From: Methylobacterium sp. J-048
Lineage (GTDB): Bacteria > Pseudomonadota > Alphaproteobacteria > Rhizobiales > Beijerinckiaceae
Length of the DNA stretch: 64,000 bases
Assembly (NCBI RefSeq): GCF_022829515.1
Contig: NZ_JAKSYL010000294.1
Coordinates: forward strand, 1 to 64,000
Direction: 5' to 3'
Shown here: piece by piece, positions 7,634 through 16,351 of the stretch
Layout: the number at the start of each line of letters is the position of its first letter
Numbering within the stretch: the stretch's first letter is position 1
Notes under the pieces: generated by a model
Database searches by the model: none
Seen by the model: only the letters and a program-made list of their open reading frames with translations
Told to the model about the DNA's origin: nothing
Program-made: the position numbers and the translations under genes

Positions 7634-8272
7634 ATGGAGCGCCTGCTCGTCCTCGCTCGCCACGGCCAGAGCGAGTGGAACCTCAAGAACCTGTTCACCG
7701 GCTGGCGCGATCCCGACCTCACCGACCGCGGGGTCGAGGAGGCGCGAGCGGCCGGCGGCGCCCTGAAGCGCGCGGACTACGGGTTCGACATCGCCTTCAC
7801 CTCCGAGCTCGTCCGGGCCCAGCGCACGTGCGCGCTGATGCTGGAAGCGATGGGTCTCTCGGATCTCGAGGTGGTGCGGTCACAAGCGCTGAACGAGCGC
7901 GATTACGGCGACCTCGCGGGGCTCAACAAGGACGATGCCCGCGCCAAATGGGGCGAGGAGCAGGTCCATCTCTGGCGGCGCTCCTACGACGTGCGGCCCC
8001 CCGGCGGCGAGAGCCTCAAGGACACCGCCGCCCGGGTGCTGCCCTACTACATCGAGACGATCCTGCCGCGCGTGATGGCCGGGCAGCGTGTGCTCGTTGC
8101 GGCGCACGGCAATTCCCTGCGCTCCCTGGTGATGGTGCTCGATCACCTCGGCCCTGACGCCATCGCCAGCCTGGAGATCAAGACCGGCGTGCCGCTGGTC
8201 TACCGGCTCGCCGCCGACACCACGGTCGGCTCCAAGCAGATTCTGGCTCGCGACAACGAAGTAGGCGGCTGA
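7634..8272 (+). CDS. gpmA: 2,3-bisphosphoglycerate-dependent phosphoglycerate mutase
   Basis: A 212-residue histidine-phosphatase-fold mutase that interconverts 3- and 2-phosphoglycerate. The catalytic motif ARHGQSEWN carries the phosphorylated histidine H10, followed by FTGWRDPDLTDRG, NERDYGDLAGLNK and the second histidine in AAHGNSLRSL, the pattern of the cofactor-dependent dPGM family. In a serine-cycle methylotroph it works on the same pool fed by glycerate 2-kinase. The stop directly abuts the next start, so alkB is probably translated from the same message. Confidence 0.95.
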   Translation: MERLLVLARHGQSEWNLKNLFTGWRDPDLTDRGVEEARAAGGALKRADYGFDIAFTSELVRAQRTCALMLEAMGLSDLEVVRSQALNERDYGDLAGLNKDDARAKWGEEQVHLWRRSYDVRPPGGESLKDTAARVLPYYIETILPRVMAGQRVLVAAHGNSLRSLVMVLDHLGPDAIASLEIKTGVPLVYRLAADTTVGSKQILARDNEVGG

Positions 8273-8917
8273 TTGGTGACCGAACTCGCGCCGGGGCTGA
8301 TCCACCACCCGGGCTTTCTCGATCCGGTAGCCCGCGCGCGCCTCGCCGCCGAGGTTGCGGCAGTCCTGGCGTCCGCGCCGCCCTTCATTCCATGCATGCC
8401 GCGCACCGGGAAGCCGTTCTCGGTGCGAATGTCGAATGCCGGGCCGCTCGGCTGGGTGTCCGACCGAAGCGGCTACCGCTACCAGCCGACTTACCCCGAG
8501 ACCGGCGAGCCTTGGCCCGCGATCCCGCCGACCGCCCTGGCCGCCTGGGATGCGTTGGCGGCGTTTCCGGCGCCACCGGAAGCCTGCCTGATCAACCTCT
8601 ACGCCCCAGACTCGCGCATGGGCCTCCATCAGGATCGCGACGAGGCCGATCTCTCCGCCCCGGTCGTCTCCCTGTCGCTGGGTACGGCAGCGTTGTTTCG
8701 CTACGGCGGCCTTCGGCGCTCGGACCCGACCCGCTCGGTCTGGCTTCATCCCGGCGACGCGCTCGTGATCGGCGGCGCCTCGCGCCTGATCCATCACGGG
8801 GTCGACCGCCTCTATCCGGAGCACGACCTGCTCGCCGAGAATCCACTGCCGGGCTTCCTGCCGGATGGCGGGCGCTGCAATCTGACGCTGCGCCGAGTCC
8901 GCGCCCCTGCGGCGTGA
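8273..8917 (+). CDS. alkB: AlkB-type alpha-ketoglutarate-dependent dioxygenase
   Basis: A 214-residue AlkB, which repairs alkylated bases such as 1-methyladenine and 3-methylcytosine by oxidative demethylation. Iron ligands H119 and D121 (GLHQDRDEAD) and H175 (RLIHHGV) are present, as are the 2-oxoglutarate arginines in RCNLTLRR (R201, R207) and the substrate-loop motif GWVSDRSGYRY. The start is TTG at 8273 or GTG at 8276; no strong ribosome-binding site decides, and coupling to the gpmA stop seems likely. No ada regulator lies nearby. Confidence 0.93.
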   Translation: MVTELAPGLIHHPGFLDPVARARLAAEVAAVLASAPPFIPCMPRTGKPFSVRMSNAGPLGWVSDRSGYRYQPTYPETGEPWPAIPPTALAAWDALAAFPAPPEACLINLYAPDSRMGLHQDRDEADLSAPVVSLSLGTAALFRYGGLRRSDPTRSVWLHPGDALVIGGASRLIHHGVDRLYPEHDLLAENPLPGFLPDGGRCNLTLRRVRAPAA

Positions 8918-9039
8918 CGGTAGGGCCGCGGATCTCCCGATCTCCTGATCGCACAGGCGCTTGACACCGGCTGCCGGCCGTCGGACCCATCGCTTAAGGC
9001 GAGCCCGCGGGGCCTTCGCTCAAGGAGAACCGGTTTCCG

Positions 9040-10008
9040 ATGCTGGTGCGTAACCTGATGCTGCGTCTTGGGCGGGTTCTGTCCCTGGCCGTCCTGATGG
9101 CCGGGCTCGGGTCCGCGGCTTCCGCGGCCGATCCGGTCTACCCGCCGGGGTCCCGCTTCGGTTTCGAACCGCCGTCCGACATGTCGCCGTCGCGGCGCTT
9201 TTCCGGTTTCGAGCGCAAGGAGGGCGGCGCCACCGTGTCGGTGGTCGAATTGCCGCCGAACGCTTTCGCGGAACTCGTCAGCGGCTTCACCGACGCCAAC
9301 CTGCTGAGCCAGGGCTTCGCTGTGGAGAAGCGCGAAGAGGTCAAGATCGGCGACAACGAGGGGATGCTCTATACCGGCGAGCAGCCCGCCGATCCCAACA
9401 CGACAGCGCCCGCGGTCCGGAAGTGGATCCTGGTCATCGGTACGCCCACCGTGACCGGGCTGATCATCGCCCAGGCGCTCCCGGATGCGGAGACCGAGGA
9501 GACGATGCGCAAGCTGGTGACCGGCGTCACCCTGCGTCCGGCCCTGACCCTCGACCAGCAGGTCGAGGCGCTGCCGTTCCGCATCGGCGACCTAGCCGGC
9601 TTCCGCCCGGTGCGCGTGCTGGCGGGCAATTCCGTCCTGCTGACCGCGGGGCCGAAAGACCAGATGCAGAACCTGGAGCAGCCGATCCTGGTTCTGGCCC
9701 AGGCGGTGCAGCAGCCGCCCACCGCCGAGCAGCGCGACAGCTTCGCCCGGGCAGCCCTGGCCTCGAACCAGACCATGAAGGATTTCGTGATCGAGCGGGC
9801 GCAGAGCTACCGGTCCAACGGCGTCGACTGGCATGAGATCGTGGCCCGAGCCGTCGACATGCCGACCAATGTGCCCGTCGTCGTCTCACAGACCATCCGG
9901 TTCAACCCGGATGGGTACCTGCGTGCCCTCGGGGTCGTGCGTGAGGATCAGCGCACCGGCGTGCTCGCGAAGTTTCGCGAAGTCGTCGACAGCGTGCAGG
10001 TGAAGTAG
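9040..10008 (+). CDS. Secreted protein of unknown function, 322 residues
   Basis: A clear signal peptide (RVLSLAVLMAGLGSAASA-AD) precedes a mature protein of about 290 residues without cysteines. It appears to hold two related halves of mixed beta/alpha character, each with a segment on the theme of a value, its error and its time course (for instance GFERKEGGATVSVVELP, and later ILVLAQAVQQ). I know of similar conserved hypothetical proteins in Methylobacterium and Bradyrhizobium but of no assigned function. A ribosome-binding site AAGGAGAA lies 11 bases before the start. It is transcribed alone. Confidence 0.75.
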   Translation: MLVRNLMLRLGRVLSLAVLMAGLGSAASAADPVYPPGSRFGFEPPSDMSPSRRFSGFERKEGGATVSVVELPPNAFAELVSGFTDANLLSQGFAVEKREEVKIGDNEGMLYTGEQPADPNTTAPAVRKWILVIGTPTVTGLIIAQALPDAETEETMRKLVTGVTLRPALTLDQQVEALPFRIGDLAGFRPVRVLAGNSVLLTAGPKDQMQNLEQPILVLAQAVQQPPTAEQRDSFARAALASNQTMKDFVIERAQSYRSNGVDWHEIVARAVDMPTNVPVVVSQTIRFNPDGYLRALGVVREDQRTGVLAKFREVVDSVQVK

Positions 10009-10060
10009 ATCGCGCGGTGGCGATGCAGGCAGCGGCGGTCATCCTGATATCCCAGCCTCT

Positions 10061-10182
10061 CCCCTCATCCTGAGGTGCCCGGCGATCGACGATCGCCGGG
10101 CCTCGAAGGAGGGTTCTAGGGATCGCATGGCTGGCTGGAGAGCTCCTTCGAGGCGCCCTTCGCTCGCACCTCAGGATGAGGC
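10061..10182. repeat. Palindromic repeat family A, copy 1
   Basis: Bipartite palindrome: outer arms CCTCATCCTGAGGTGC and GCACCTCAGGATGAGG, inner arms around CCTCGAAGGAG and CTCCTTCGAGG. Four further copies lie at 13115, 41884, 43458 and 57946. It is in the space between two convergent genes. Confidence 0.9.
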
Positions 10183-10209
10183 GGTGAGTGGGAAAGTCCC
10201 CAAACAAAC

Positions 10210-10235
10210 AAAAAACGCGGCCCCAGAGGACCGCG
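10210..10235 (-). terminator. Rho-independent terminator after the secreted protein gene at 10266
   Basis: On the minus strand a CGCGG...CCGCG stem with short loop is followed by TTTTTTG, 30 bases after the stop of the gene at 10266-10688. Confidence 0.75.
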
Positions 10236-10265
10236 CTTTCCAACAATCCAGATCTTGCGTTCGGC

Positions 10266-10688
10266 TTAGTAGGGGCGGCCGTAGAGCGGCGAGGTCGGGT
10301 CGATCCGGTCGACGAAGGACAGATCGACATTCCGGACTGCCGAGGAACGCGCACCGATGAACGGGCCGTTGGTGATCGGATCGGGCAGCTGGCCGCTGTC
10401 GAACCGGTCGTTGCGGCCGTAGACCGGGGTCAGCTGGTTCGAAGCAGCGATCAGGTAGGGGTTGAGGGCCGGATTGCGCGAACCGCCGGCGCCCGGAACG
10501 TTCGAGGTCAGCGGCACGTTGCCGGCGTCGAGCCAGCTGCGCGGACGGACGCGGATCGGGAGCGGACGGCCGACGCTGTAGACGCGACCCGGACCGAAAC
10601 CATCCTGAGCCTGGGCGGGCATGGACGCCAGGGCGCCGAAGCCGGTGGCGGCGACGACGCCGAGAAGAGCGATCTTAAGCGAGCGCAT
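10266..10688 (-). CDS. Secreted protein of unknown function, 140 residues
   Basis: The start ATG at 10688 has an AAGG site seven bases upstream; a TTG two codons earlier is less likely. A signal peptide (MRSLKIALLGVVAATGFG, cleavage near AQAQ) is followed by an extended, Pro/Asn-rich mature chain with no cysteines and little predicted helix (for instance NPALNPYLIAASNQLTPVYG). It may be a periplasmic or envelope protein. Its tail PTSPLYGRPY is Tyr/Gly rich. No family recognised. The gene ends with its own terminator. Confidence 0.7.
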   Translation of the reverse strand: MRSLKIALLGVVAATGFGALASMPAQAQDGFGPGRVYSVGRPLPIRVRPRSWLDAGNVPLTSNVPGAGGSRNPALNPYLIAASNQLTPVYGRNDRFDSGQLPDPITNGPFIGARSSAVRNVDLSFVDRIDPTSPLYGRPY

Positions 10689-10731
10689 GGCCAACCTTGT
10701 CTGTGAGTGCCATCAGTATGGCGACCGAAGC

Positions 10732-11634
10732 TTAACAGTTCGCCGCCTTTGATAGAACGACGCTTGAGTGGGGCTGTGGTTCCGCGGAAATGGCCGAGCT
10801 TCGGCGATTTGCCGTATTGTGGCCCCATTTTTTCGTGTGCGCCCTGCGACGACCGATCGAGCCGGTCGGATCGGAGGCGTCCGCGACCGTCGTAACTGTA
10901 CATCCGCGGTCGGTACGCGGTGCCGCGAAGGCTGCGCTGGCGTCTGGATCCGCAGGGTCGTCGAGGCTCAGGGCGTCGATCATGCAGGCGAGCGTTCGCG
11001 CCCCGGGGGGATGTCCGAGCGGCGCGCAGAGCCAGCCGTCGAGCCGGAACAGTTTCTCGCGGCTGACGAAGCCCGTGCAGGTTCGCCGTGCCGGACCGCC
11101 GAGGGTGACCTCCAGAATCTCCACGGCGCCGAATTTCGTGGCGATCCGGCCACCCGGCCCGGTCCGGATCACCGCCAGGGCGGGTCCGTCGGTGGCCGCC
11201 CGCCGGGCCAGCAGGATGAACAGGCCGGGCGCGACGCCGGCCGCGTCGCCGCGGGTCAGCGTCACCCGGAGCGCCGGCGCGTCGAGCGCCTCGAACGCGC
11301 CTCGCGCCAGCGCGTCCTCCCGCAGGCCGGTGGCCGGATCGATCCGCGCAGCCGCGACCAGAACCGGGTCGAGACCGGGCTCGGCGAGCCCGAACCGGGC
11401 CGGTGTTGCGGCGACAGGCGCTTTCGGCGCCGGGGTCGAAGGCACGAACGGCGTCTCGATCCGCTCCGTCACCGGCGGCACGGATAGAGGCTTCCGGGCA
11501 TACAGGCAGAGCCCGGCGATCATCGCCGAGGCGACGACGAGGCGCAGGCCGAGGCCGACGAGCGACAGCTTGCGCCGCCCCTCGGGCGTTCCGGGAACGC
11601 GCCCCGCCCCTGTGCTCGGATCGTCGGTCTGCAT
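10732..11634 (-). CDS. Membrane-anchored protein of unknown function with a large extracytoplasmic domain
   Basis: About 300 residues, with a short cytoplasmic N-terminus, one membrane span near residues 22-42 (LVGLGLRLVVASAMIAGLCL) and then an Ala/Pro-rich linker and a compact domain. The domain has four cysteines (RRTCTGF, WLCAPLG, LACMIDAL, RGCTVTT) which could form two disulfides in the periplasm. Starts at 11634 or 11679 are possible; I chose the first because the ATG is followed by a normal membrane-protein N-terminus. No known family was recognised. Confidence 0.65.
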   Translation of the reverse strand: MQTDDPSTGAGRVPGTPEGRRKLSLVGLGLRLVVASAMIAGLCLYARKPLSVPPVTERIETPFVPSTPAPKAPVAATPARFGLAEPGLDPVLVAAARIDPATGLREDALARGAFEALDAPALRVTLTRGDAAGVAPGLFILLARRAATDGPALAVIRTGPGGRIATKFGAVEILEVTLGGPARRTCTGFVSREKLFRLDGWLCAPLGHPPGARTLACMIDALSLDDPADPDASAAFAAPRTDRGCTVTTVADASDPTGSIGRRRAHTKKWGHNTANRRSSAISAEPQPHSSVVLSKAANC

Positions 11635-11950
11635 GATGTCCCGTGCGGACGGCCGCTTGCTTCGGCCGCCCCCGATCATCGCCGCGCCGGGTTGATCACC
11701 ACCCCCCAATCGGGCGTCATGCCCGGCATTCCCGCCGCAGGGTGAATCGATCCTTGCCGCGGCCGCGCCGGCCTTGACAGCCTCGTCCCTTCGGCGCCTT
11801 GCTCGCAGAGGCCGTTGCCCCCACCTCGTGCGGGTTCGCGGCCGCGTCCGTTTGGCGGGCGCCCCTTCGGCGCGAACGAGTCTTCGGCCGAGTTTGCTGG
11901 CATGAGCGCGGCACCCGGATCGGTCGGGGTTTTCCGCGCGGAGACGAGAG

Positions 11951-12991
11951 ATGGGTTACAAGGTCGCCATCGTAGGCGCCACGGGCAACGTGGGCCGTGA
12001 GATGCTGGATATCCTGGCCGAGCGGGCCTTCCCCGCCGACGAGGTCGTGGCGCTGGCCTCGCGCCGCAGCCAGGGTCAGGAAGTTTCCTTCGGCGACAAA
12101 ACGCTCAAGGTCAAAGCCCTCGACACCTACGACTTCTCCGACACCGACATCTGCTTGATGTCGGCGGGCGGCGAGACCTCCAAGGAGTGGTCGCCGCGCA
12201 TCGGCCAGCAGGGCTGCGTGGTGATCGATAACTCGTCGGCGTTCCGCTACGACGCGGACGTGCCGCTGATCGTGCCCGAGGTGAATGCCGACGCGATCGT
12301 GGGCTTCACCAAGCGCAACATCATCGCCAACCCGAACTGCTCGACTGCCCAGTTGGTCGTCGCCCTCAAGCCGCTGCACGAGGCGGCCACGATCAAGCGC
12401 GTCGTGGTCTCGACCTACCAGTCGGTCTCCGGCGCCGGCAAGGAGGCGATGGACGAGCTGTTCAACCAGACCCGCGCCGTGTTCACCGCCGGCGACATCA
12501 AGGAAGGCGGCAAGTTCACCAAGCGGATCGCCTTCAACGTCATCCCCCACATCGATGTGTTCATGGAGGATGGCTACACGAAGGAAGAGTGGAAGATGGT
12601 CGCCGAGACCAAGAAGATGCTCGACCCGAAGATCAAGCTGACCGCCACCGCGGTCCGCGTGCCGGTCTTCATCGGGCATGCGGAGGCGGTGAACGTCGAG
12701 TTCGAGCGTCCGCTCTCGGCCGAGCGGGCCACCGAGATCCTGCGTTCGGCGCCGGGCATTCTGGTGATCGATAAGCGCGAGAACGGCGGCTACATGACCC
12801 CGCACGAGGCGGCGGGCGAGGACGCCACCTACATCTCGCGCATCCGCGAGGACGCGACCATCGAGAACGGCCTGAACTTCTGGTGCGTGTCGGACAACCT
12901 GCGCAAGGGCGCTGCGCTCAACACGGTGCAGATCGCCGAGGTGCTGGTGAACCGCAAGCTGCTCAACCGGGCCAAGCCCAAGGCGGCGTGA
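11951..12991 (+). CDS. asd: Aspartate-semialdehyde dehydrogenase
   Basis: A 346-residue enzyme that makes aspartate semialdehyde from aspartyl phosphate, at the branch to lysine/DAP, threonine and methionine. The NADP motif VAIVGATGNVG is at the N-terminus, the active-site cysteine is C130 in NPNCSTAQLV, and the C-terminal half has the substrate and dimer region (RVPVFIGHAEAVNVEF). The ATG at 11951 follows a purine-rich stretch (GGAGACGAGAG). It is monocistronic, with a strong terminator 24 bases after the stop. lysC and dapB of the same pathway lie elsewhere in this window. Confidence 0.97.
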   Translation: MGYKVAIVGATGNVGREMLDILAERAFPADEVVALASRRSQGQEVSFGDKTLKVKALDTYDFSDTDICLMSAGGETSKEWSPRIGQQGCVVIDNSSAFRYDADVPLIVPEVNADAIVGFTKRNIIANPNCSTAQLVVALKPLHEAATIKRVVVSTYQSVSGAGKEAMDELFNQTRAVFTAGDIKEGGKFTKRIAFNVIPHIDVFMEDGYTKEEWKMVAETKKMLDPKIKLTATAVRVPVFIGHAEAVNVEFERPLSAERATEILRSAPGILVIDKRENGGYMTPHEAAGEDATYISRIREDATIENGLNFWCVSDNLRKGAALNTVQIAEVLVNRKLLNRAKPKAA

Positions 12992-13014
12992 CAGAGCGGC
13001 ATAACGATACGGGG

Positions 13015-13049
13015 CGGCCGCGATCGGAAGATCGCGGCCGTTTTCGTTT
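13015..13049 (+). terminator. Rho-independent terminator of asd
   Basis: A perfect 11-bp stem CGGCCGCGATC / GATCGCGGCCG with a GGAA loop, followed by TTTTCGTTT. Confidence 0.92.
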
Positions 13050-13114
13050 CAGAGCCTGATTGATCGCACGCTCACAGTCGAATGATGGTTCTGCCGATGG
13101 AGATCCCAATCTCT

Positions 13115-13228
13115 CCCCTCATCCTGAGGTGCTGCGCAGCAGCCTCGAAGGAGCCCTCCAGGGATCGCGCGGCTGGCTGGAGGGCTCCTTCGAGGCCTCC
13201 GCTACGCTCCGTCGCCTCAGGATGAGGC
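13115..13228. repeat. Palindromic repeat family A, copy 2
   Basis: Same bipartite palindrome as at 10061, with the inner arms nearly perfect (CTCGAAGGAGCCCTCCAG and CTGGAGGGCTCCTTCGAG). It lies in the 644-base gap between asd and the phosphodiesterase gene. Confidence 0.9.
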
Positions 13229-13301
13229 CGAGGATGGGAAAGGCCGGTCAAAAACGCTCACATATCGATCGCCGATGGGAGCGTGCACAGCGGCCTTCAC
13301 C

Positions 13302-13393
13302 ATCATCGCGAGCGCAGCGAAGCGACCCAGGGACACGCTACGGTCGGAGATTGCGCGCCGCACTGGGTTGCTTCGCTGCGCTCGCAATGACGG
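13302..13393. repeat. Palindromic repeat family B, intact copy
   Basis: An imperfect palindrome of about 90 bp. The left arm CATCGCGAGCGCAGCGAAGC and the right arm GCTTCGCTGCGCTCGCAATG pair with few mismatches; the inner parts read GACCCAGG and CACTGGGTTGC. A second copy at 60071-61637 is split by an IS element. The rest of the 644-base gap, apart from the terminator, repeats and Pho box listed, shows nothing recognisable. Confidence 0.85.
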
Positions 13394-13572
13394 TGCGGGT
13401 GGCAAGACATGCGGGAATGTCTCCGGTAATCCGGTTGTCTGCGAATACCCAGAAGACGGCCTATCCTGTGTGTTCGTTGCGGTTTCTCAGGCGCTGATCG
13501 TTTCGACAAGCAGTCGCGCGCATCCAGGTCCGACGCCAGGACGTACATCCGGCGGCGCCACCCGACGCCCGC

Positions 13573-13590
13573 CTGTCACAGCACTGTAAT
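13573..13590 (+). promoter_or_regulatory. Candidate Pho box (PhoB site)
   Basis: CTGTCAC-AGCA-CTGTAAT: two 7-base direct repeats separated by 4 bases, the layout of PhoB sites (consensus CTGTCAT repeats at an 11-base period). It lies 46 bases before the start of a secreted phosphodiesterase, in the position expected for activation under phosphate limitation. Confidence 0.6.
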
Positions 13591-13635
13591 GTTCCCCGGC
13601 CACGCCGCTGCCCGGATCGGTCGGAGATTCTGGTT

Positions 13636-15462
13636 ATGCGTCGCGTCATCGTTGCCTGCCTCGTCGGATTGTGCGCTTCCAGCGCCGCACGCGCCGAGAC
13701 GCGGCCTCACAACGTCATCCTGTTCGTCGCAGACGGCCTCAGGGCCGGGATGGTGAACCCGCAGAACGCGCCGACCATGGACCGGCTGATGAAGACCGGC
13801 GTGCGCTTCACCAACACGCACTCGATGTTCCCGACCTTCACCATGCCGAACGCCACCGCCATGGCGACCGGCCACATGCTCGGCGATACCGGCCAGTTCG
13901 GGAACACGATCTACACCGCCTTCCAGGTGCCCGGCGCCGGAGACAGCCTGACCCCGTTCCTGGAGAGCGACCCGGTGCTCGGCGACGTCGACGAGCATTT
14001 CGCCGGCAACTACCTCAACGAGGAAACGATCCTGAAGGCCGCCCGGGCCAAAGGCTTCTCCACCGCCAGCATCGGCAAGCTCGGCCCGTCCCTGGTCTTC
14101 GACCACACCGAGCGCTCGGGCCAGGACAACATCCACATCGACGACAGCACCGGCCGGGCCGGCGGCATCCCGCTGGGCGACGCGTTCCGCGCCCGCCTGA
14201 AGGAGGTCAACCTGCCGGATCAGGCGCCGACCCGGGGCGCGAACGGCCAGGCCGGCACCGCCGAGACGCCCGGCACGGTGGCGGCCAATGTCGAGCAGCA
14301 AGCCTATTTCGCGTCCGTTGCGACCAAGGCGGTGCTGCCGCTGTTCAAGGCCCGGCAGAAGCCGTTCGTGCTGGTGTTCTGGTCGCGCGATCCGGATGGG
14401 TCGCAGCACAACCACGGCGACAGTCTCGGGCGGCTGGTGCCCGGCATCAACGGGCCGACGAGCCTGGCCGCGATCCGCAACGCCGACGACAACCTCGCCG
14501 CCCTCCTGGCCGCCCTGCGCGAGCAGGGGCTGGCCGACACCACCGATGTGGTCCTCACTTCGGATCACGGCTTCTCGACGATCTCCAAAGAGAGCGCCAC
14601 GAGCCCCGCGGCCTCGGACTCCTACAAGGGCGTCCCGGCTCGGCAATTGCCGCCGGGCTTTCTCGCCATCGACCTGGCGCACGATCTCGGCCTGACCCTG
14701 TTCGACCCGGACGCGAAGGGCGCGAAGGTCGAGGCCGGGTCCTTCCCGAGCCGGGCCAACGGCCTGATCGGCTCCGATCCGGTCAAGCCCGACGTGGTGG
14801 TGGCGGCCAATGGCGGCTCGGACCTCGTCTACGTGCCGAACAGCGACAAGGCGCTGGCTCGCAAGGTCGTTGAGGCTCTGTCCCGCCAGGATTACGTCAG
14901 CGGGCTGTTCGTCAGCGACGCGCTCGGCGCGATCCCCGGGACCTTGCCGCTCTCGTCCATCGCCCTCGACGGGTCGGCGCTGACCCCGATGCCGGCGATC
15001 GTGGTGAACTTCCGCAGCTTCACCACGGGCTGCGCCGATCCCACCACCTGCGGCGTCGAGGTGTCGGACACCACCCTGCAGCAGGGTCAGGGCATGCACG
15101 GCAGCTTCGGGCGCTCCGACACCCGCAACGTCATGGGCGCAGTCGGCCCGAGCTTCCGGGGCGGTTTGGAAAGCGACATTCCGGCGAGCAATGCCGATCT
15201 CGGCAAGACCATCGCGCGGATCCTCGACCTCGACATCCCCAACAAGGGTAAGCTCGTCGGCCGCGTGCTGACCGAGGCGATGGTGAACGGCGCACGGCCG
15301 GCGGCCCAGAAGCATATCCGCCGCTCTGAGCCGGACGCCGCCGGCATCGTCACGGTCCTGAACTATCAGACTGTCGGCGAGACCCGGTATTTCGACGCGG
15401 CCGGATATCCGGGCCGGACGCTGGGTCTGGTCGAGGAGACGCACGCCGCGGGCGGGCACTGA
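13636..15462 (+). CDS. Secreted alkaline-phosphatase-superfamily phosphodiesterase/nucleotide pyrophosphatase
   Basis: A 608-residue exported hydrolase. The signal peptide (CLVGLCASSAARA-ET) precedes a type I phosphodiesterase domain: metal ligand D33 in NVILFVADGLRAG, probable nucleophile T69 in MFPTFTMPNATAMATG, then the metal ligands in SRDPDGSQHNHGD, TSDHGFS and GMHGSFGRSD. Members cleave phosphodiester or pyrophosphate bonds of nucleotides or phospholipid head groups; the exact substrate is unknown. Two cysteines (TGCADPTTCGV) may form a disulfide. A Pho box just upstream and a strong terminator downstream suggest a single-gene unit induced by phosphate starvation. Confidence 0.88.
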   Translation: MRRVIVACLVGLCASSAARAETRPHNVILFVADGLRAGMVNPQNAPTMDRLMKTGVRFTNTHSMFPTFTMPNATAMATGHMLGDTGQFGNTIYTAFQVPGAGDSLTPFLESDPVLGDVDEHFAGNYLNEETILKAARAKGFSTASIGKLGPSLVFDHTERSGQDNIHIDDSTGRAGGIPLGDAFRARLKEVNLPDQAPTRGANGQAGTAETPGTVAANVEQQAYFASVATKAVLPLFKARQKPFVLVFWSRDPDGSQHNHGDSLGRLVPGINGPTSLAAIRNADDNLAALLAALREQGLADTTDVVLTSDHGFSTISKESATSPAASDSYKGVPARQLPPGFLAIDLAHDLGLTLFDPDAKGAKVEAGSFPSRANGLIGSDPVKPDVVVAANGGSDLVYVPNSDKALARKVVEALSRQDYVSGLFVSDALGAIPGTLPLSSIALDGSALTPMPAIVVNFRSFTTGCADPTTCGVEVSDTTLQQGQGMHGSFGRSDTRNVMGAVGPSFRGGLESDIPASNADLGKTIARILDLDIPNKGKLVGRVLTEAMVNGARPAAQKHIRRSEPDAAGIVTVLNYQTVGETRYFDAAGYPGRTLGLVEETHAAGGH

Positions 15463-15494
15463 CCTCCGACCGAAGCACCCCTTCAATGAGCGAA

Positions 15495-15524
15495 GGGCCG
15501 TACCCAGTGAGGTACGGCCCTTTT
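15495..15524 (+). terminator. Rho-independent terminator of the phosphodiesterase gene
   Basis: A 10-bp stem GGGCCGTACC / GGTACGGCCC with a 6-base loop, followed by TTTT, 32 bases after the stop. Confidence 0.92.
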
Positions 15525-15581
15525 CGTGTCCAGATCTAGCTCCATCCGCCGACCCGATATCCGGCTCGACGGCGGCTGTGG

Positions 15582-15878
15582 CTACGCCATGCCGAGGGCC
15601 TGCATGTAGAGCTCGAGGATCGCCTCCTGCTCTTGGCGCTCGCTGTGGTCCTGCTTGCGGATCCGGATGATCGTGCGCACGGCCTTCGCGTCGAAGCCGC
15701 GGCCCTTCAATTCGGCGAACACCTCCTTGATGTCGCCCATGATGCCGGCCTTCTCCTCTTCGAGGCGCTCCAGCCGCTCGATGAACTGCTTCAGCTCGTC
15801 GGCGGCCACGCCCTCGGACGACGAGACGTCGCCGCCGGGCCGCTGGGCTGTCGCGGTGGGCATCGAATGGGCGTTCAT
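15582..15878 (-). CDS. gapR: GapR-family (DUF2312/UPF0335) DNA-binding protein
   Basis: A 98-residue protein matching the DUF2312 family, whose Caulobacter member GapR binds overtwisted AT-rich DNA and aids replication and topology control. The characteristic core is present: ERLERLEEEKAGIMGDIKEV, then ELKGRGFDAKAVRTIIRIRK and QEQEAILELYMQAL, an elongated helical dimer. The N-terminal 25 residues are disordered-looking. The start at 15878 has a GGAG site seven bases upstream; a second ATG at 15863 is possible. The gene is followed by DUF1244 upstream on the same strand. Confidence 0.88.
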   Translation of the reverse strand: MNAHSMPTATAQRPGGDVSSSEGVAADELKQFIERLERLEEEKAGIMGDIKEVFAELKGRGFDAKAVRTIIRIRKQDHSERQEQEAILELYMQALGMA

Positions 15879-15979
15879 GGGGCTCTCCGGGATGCGCGGC
15901 GCGGTTGCGCCCTGGACCGGTGGTTAACGGGCCGAACTTACCGGAAGCTTAGCCGATTCTCGCCGCCCGTCTCGCCCGG

Positions 15980-16288
15980 TCAGTGATCCTTGGCCTGCGA
16001 AGCCGAAAAACCCGCCTGCTGCTCGGGGCTCGCCTCGGTCTGGTGCTTCGCCTTCCAGTCGCTGTAGGGCATCCCGTAGACGGCCTCGCGGCTCTCGTCC
16101 TTGGTGAGCGGCACGCCCTTTTCGTCGGCGGCATCCTTGAGCCAGTTCGACAGGCAGTTCCGGCAGAACCCCGCCAGGTTCATCAGGTCGATGTTCTGCA
16201 CGTCGGTGCGGTTGCGCAGATGCGACACGAGCCGGCGGAACACCGCGGCTTCGAGTTCGGTCTGGGTCGGCGGGTCGATCTCGGGCAT
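15980..16288 (-). CDS. DUF1244-family protein
   Basis: A 102-residue protein of the DUF1244 family, common in alpha- and gammaproteobacteria, with no firm function. The family signature is clear: AAVFRRLVSHLRNRTDVQN, then NLAGFCRNCLSNWL with a CxxC pair, and EAVYGMPYSDWKAKHQ. The CxxC could bind a metal. It lies between the N-formylglutamate amidohydrolase gene and the gapR-like gene, all on the minus strand and probably one transcript. Confidence 0.88.
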   Translation of the reverse strand: MPEIDPPTQTELEAAVFRRLVSHLRNRTDVQNIDLMNLAGFCRNCLSNWLKDAADEKGVPLTKDESREAVYGMPYSDWKAKHQTEASPEQQAGFSASQAKDH

Positions 16289-16351
16289 CGCGGGAAACGC
16301 TTTCCGGTTGAGGATAGGATCGCACGGATCTCGGGATCGGCCGTGTCCCGA

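Noticed and set aside
13060..13497. An open frame across the asd-downstream gap
   Set aside because: It runs through two palindromic repeats and has no family resemblance; its openness comes from GC-rich repeat DNA.
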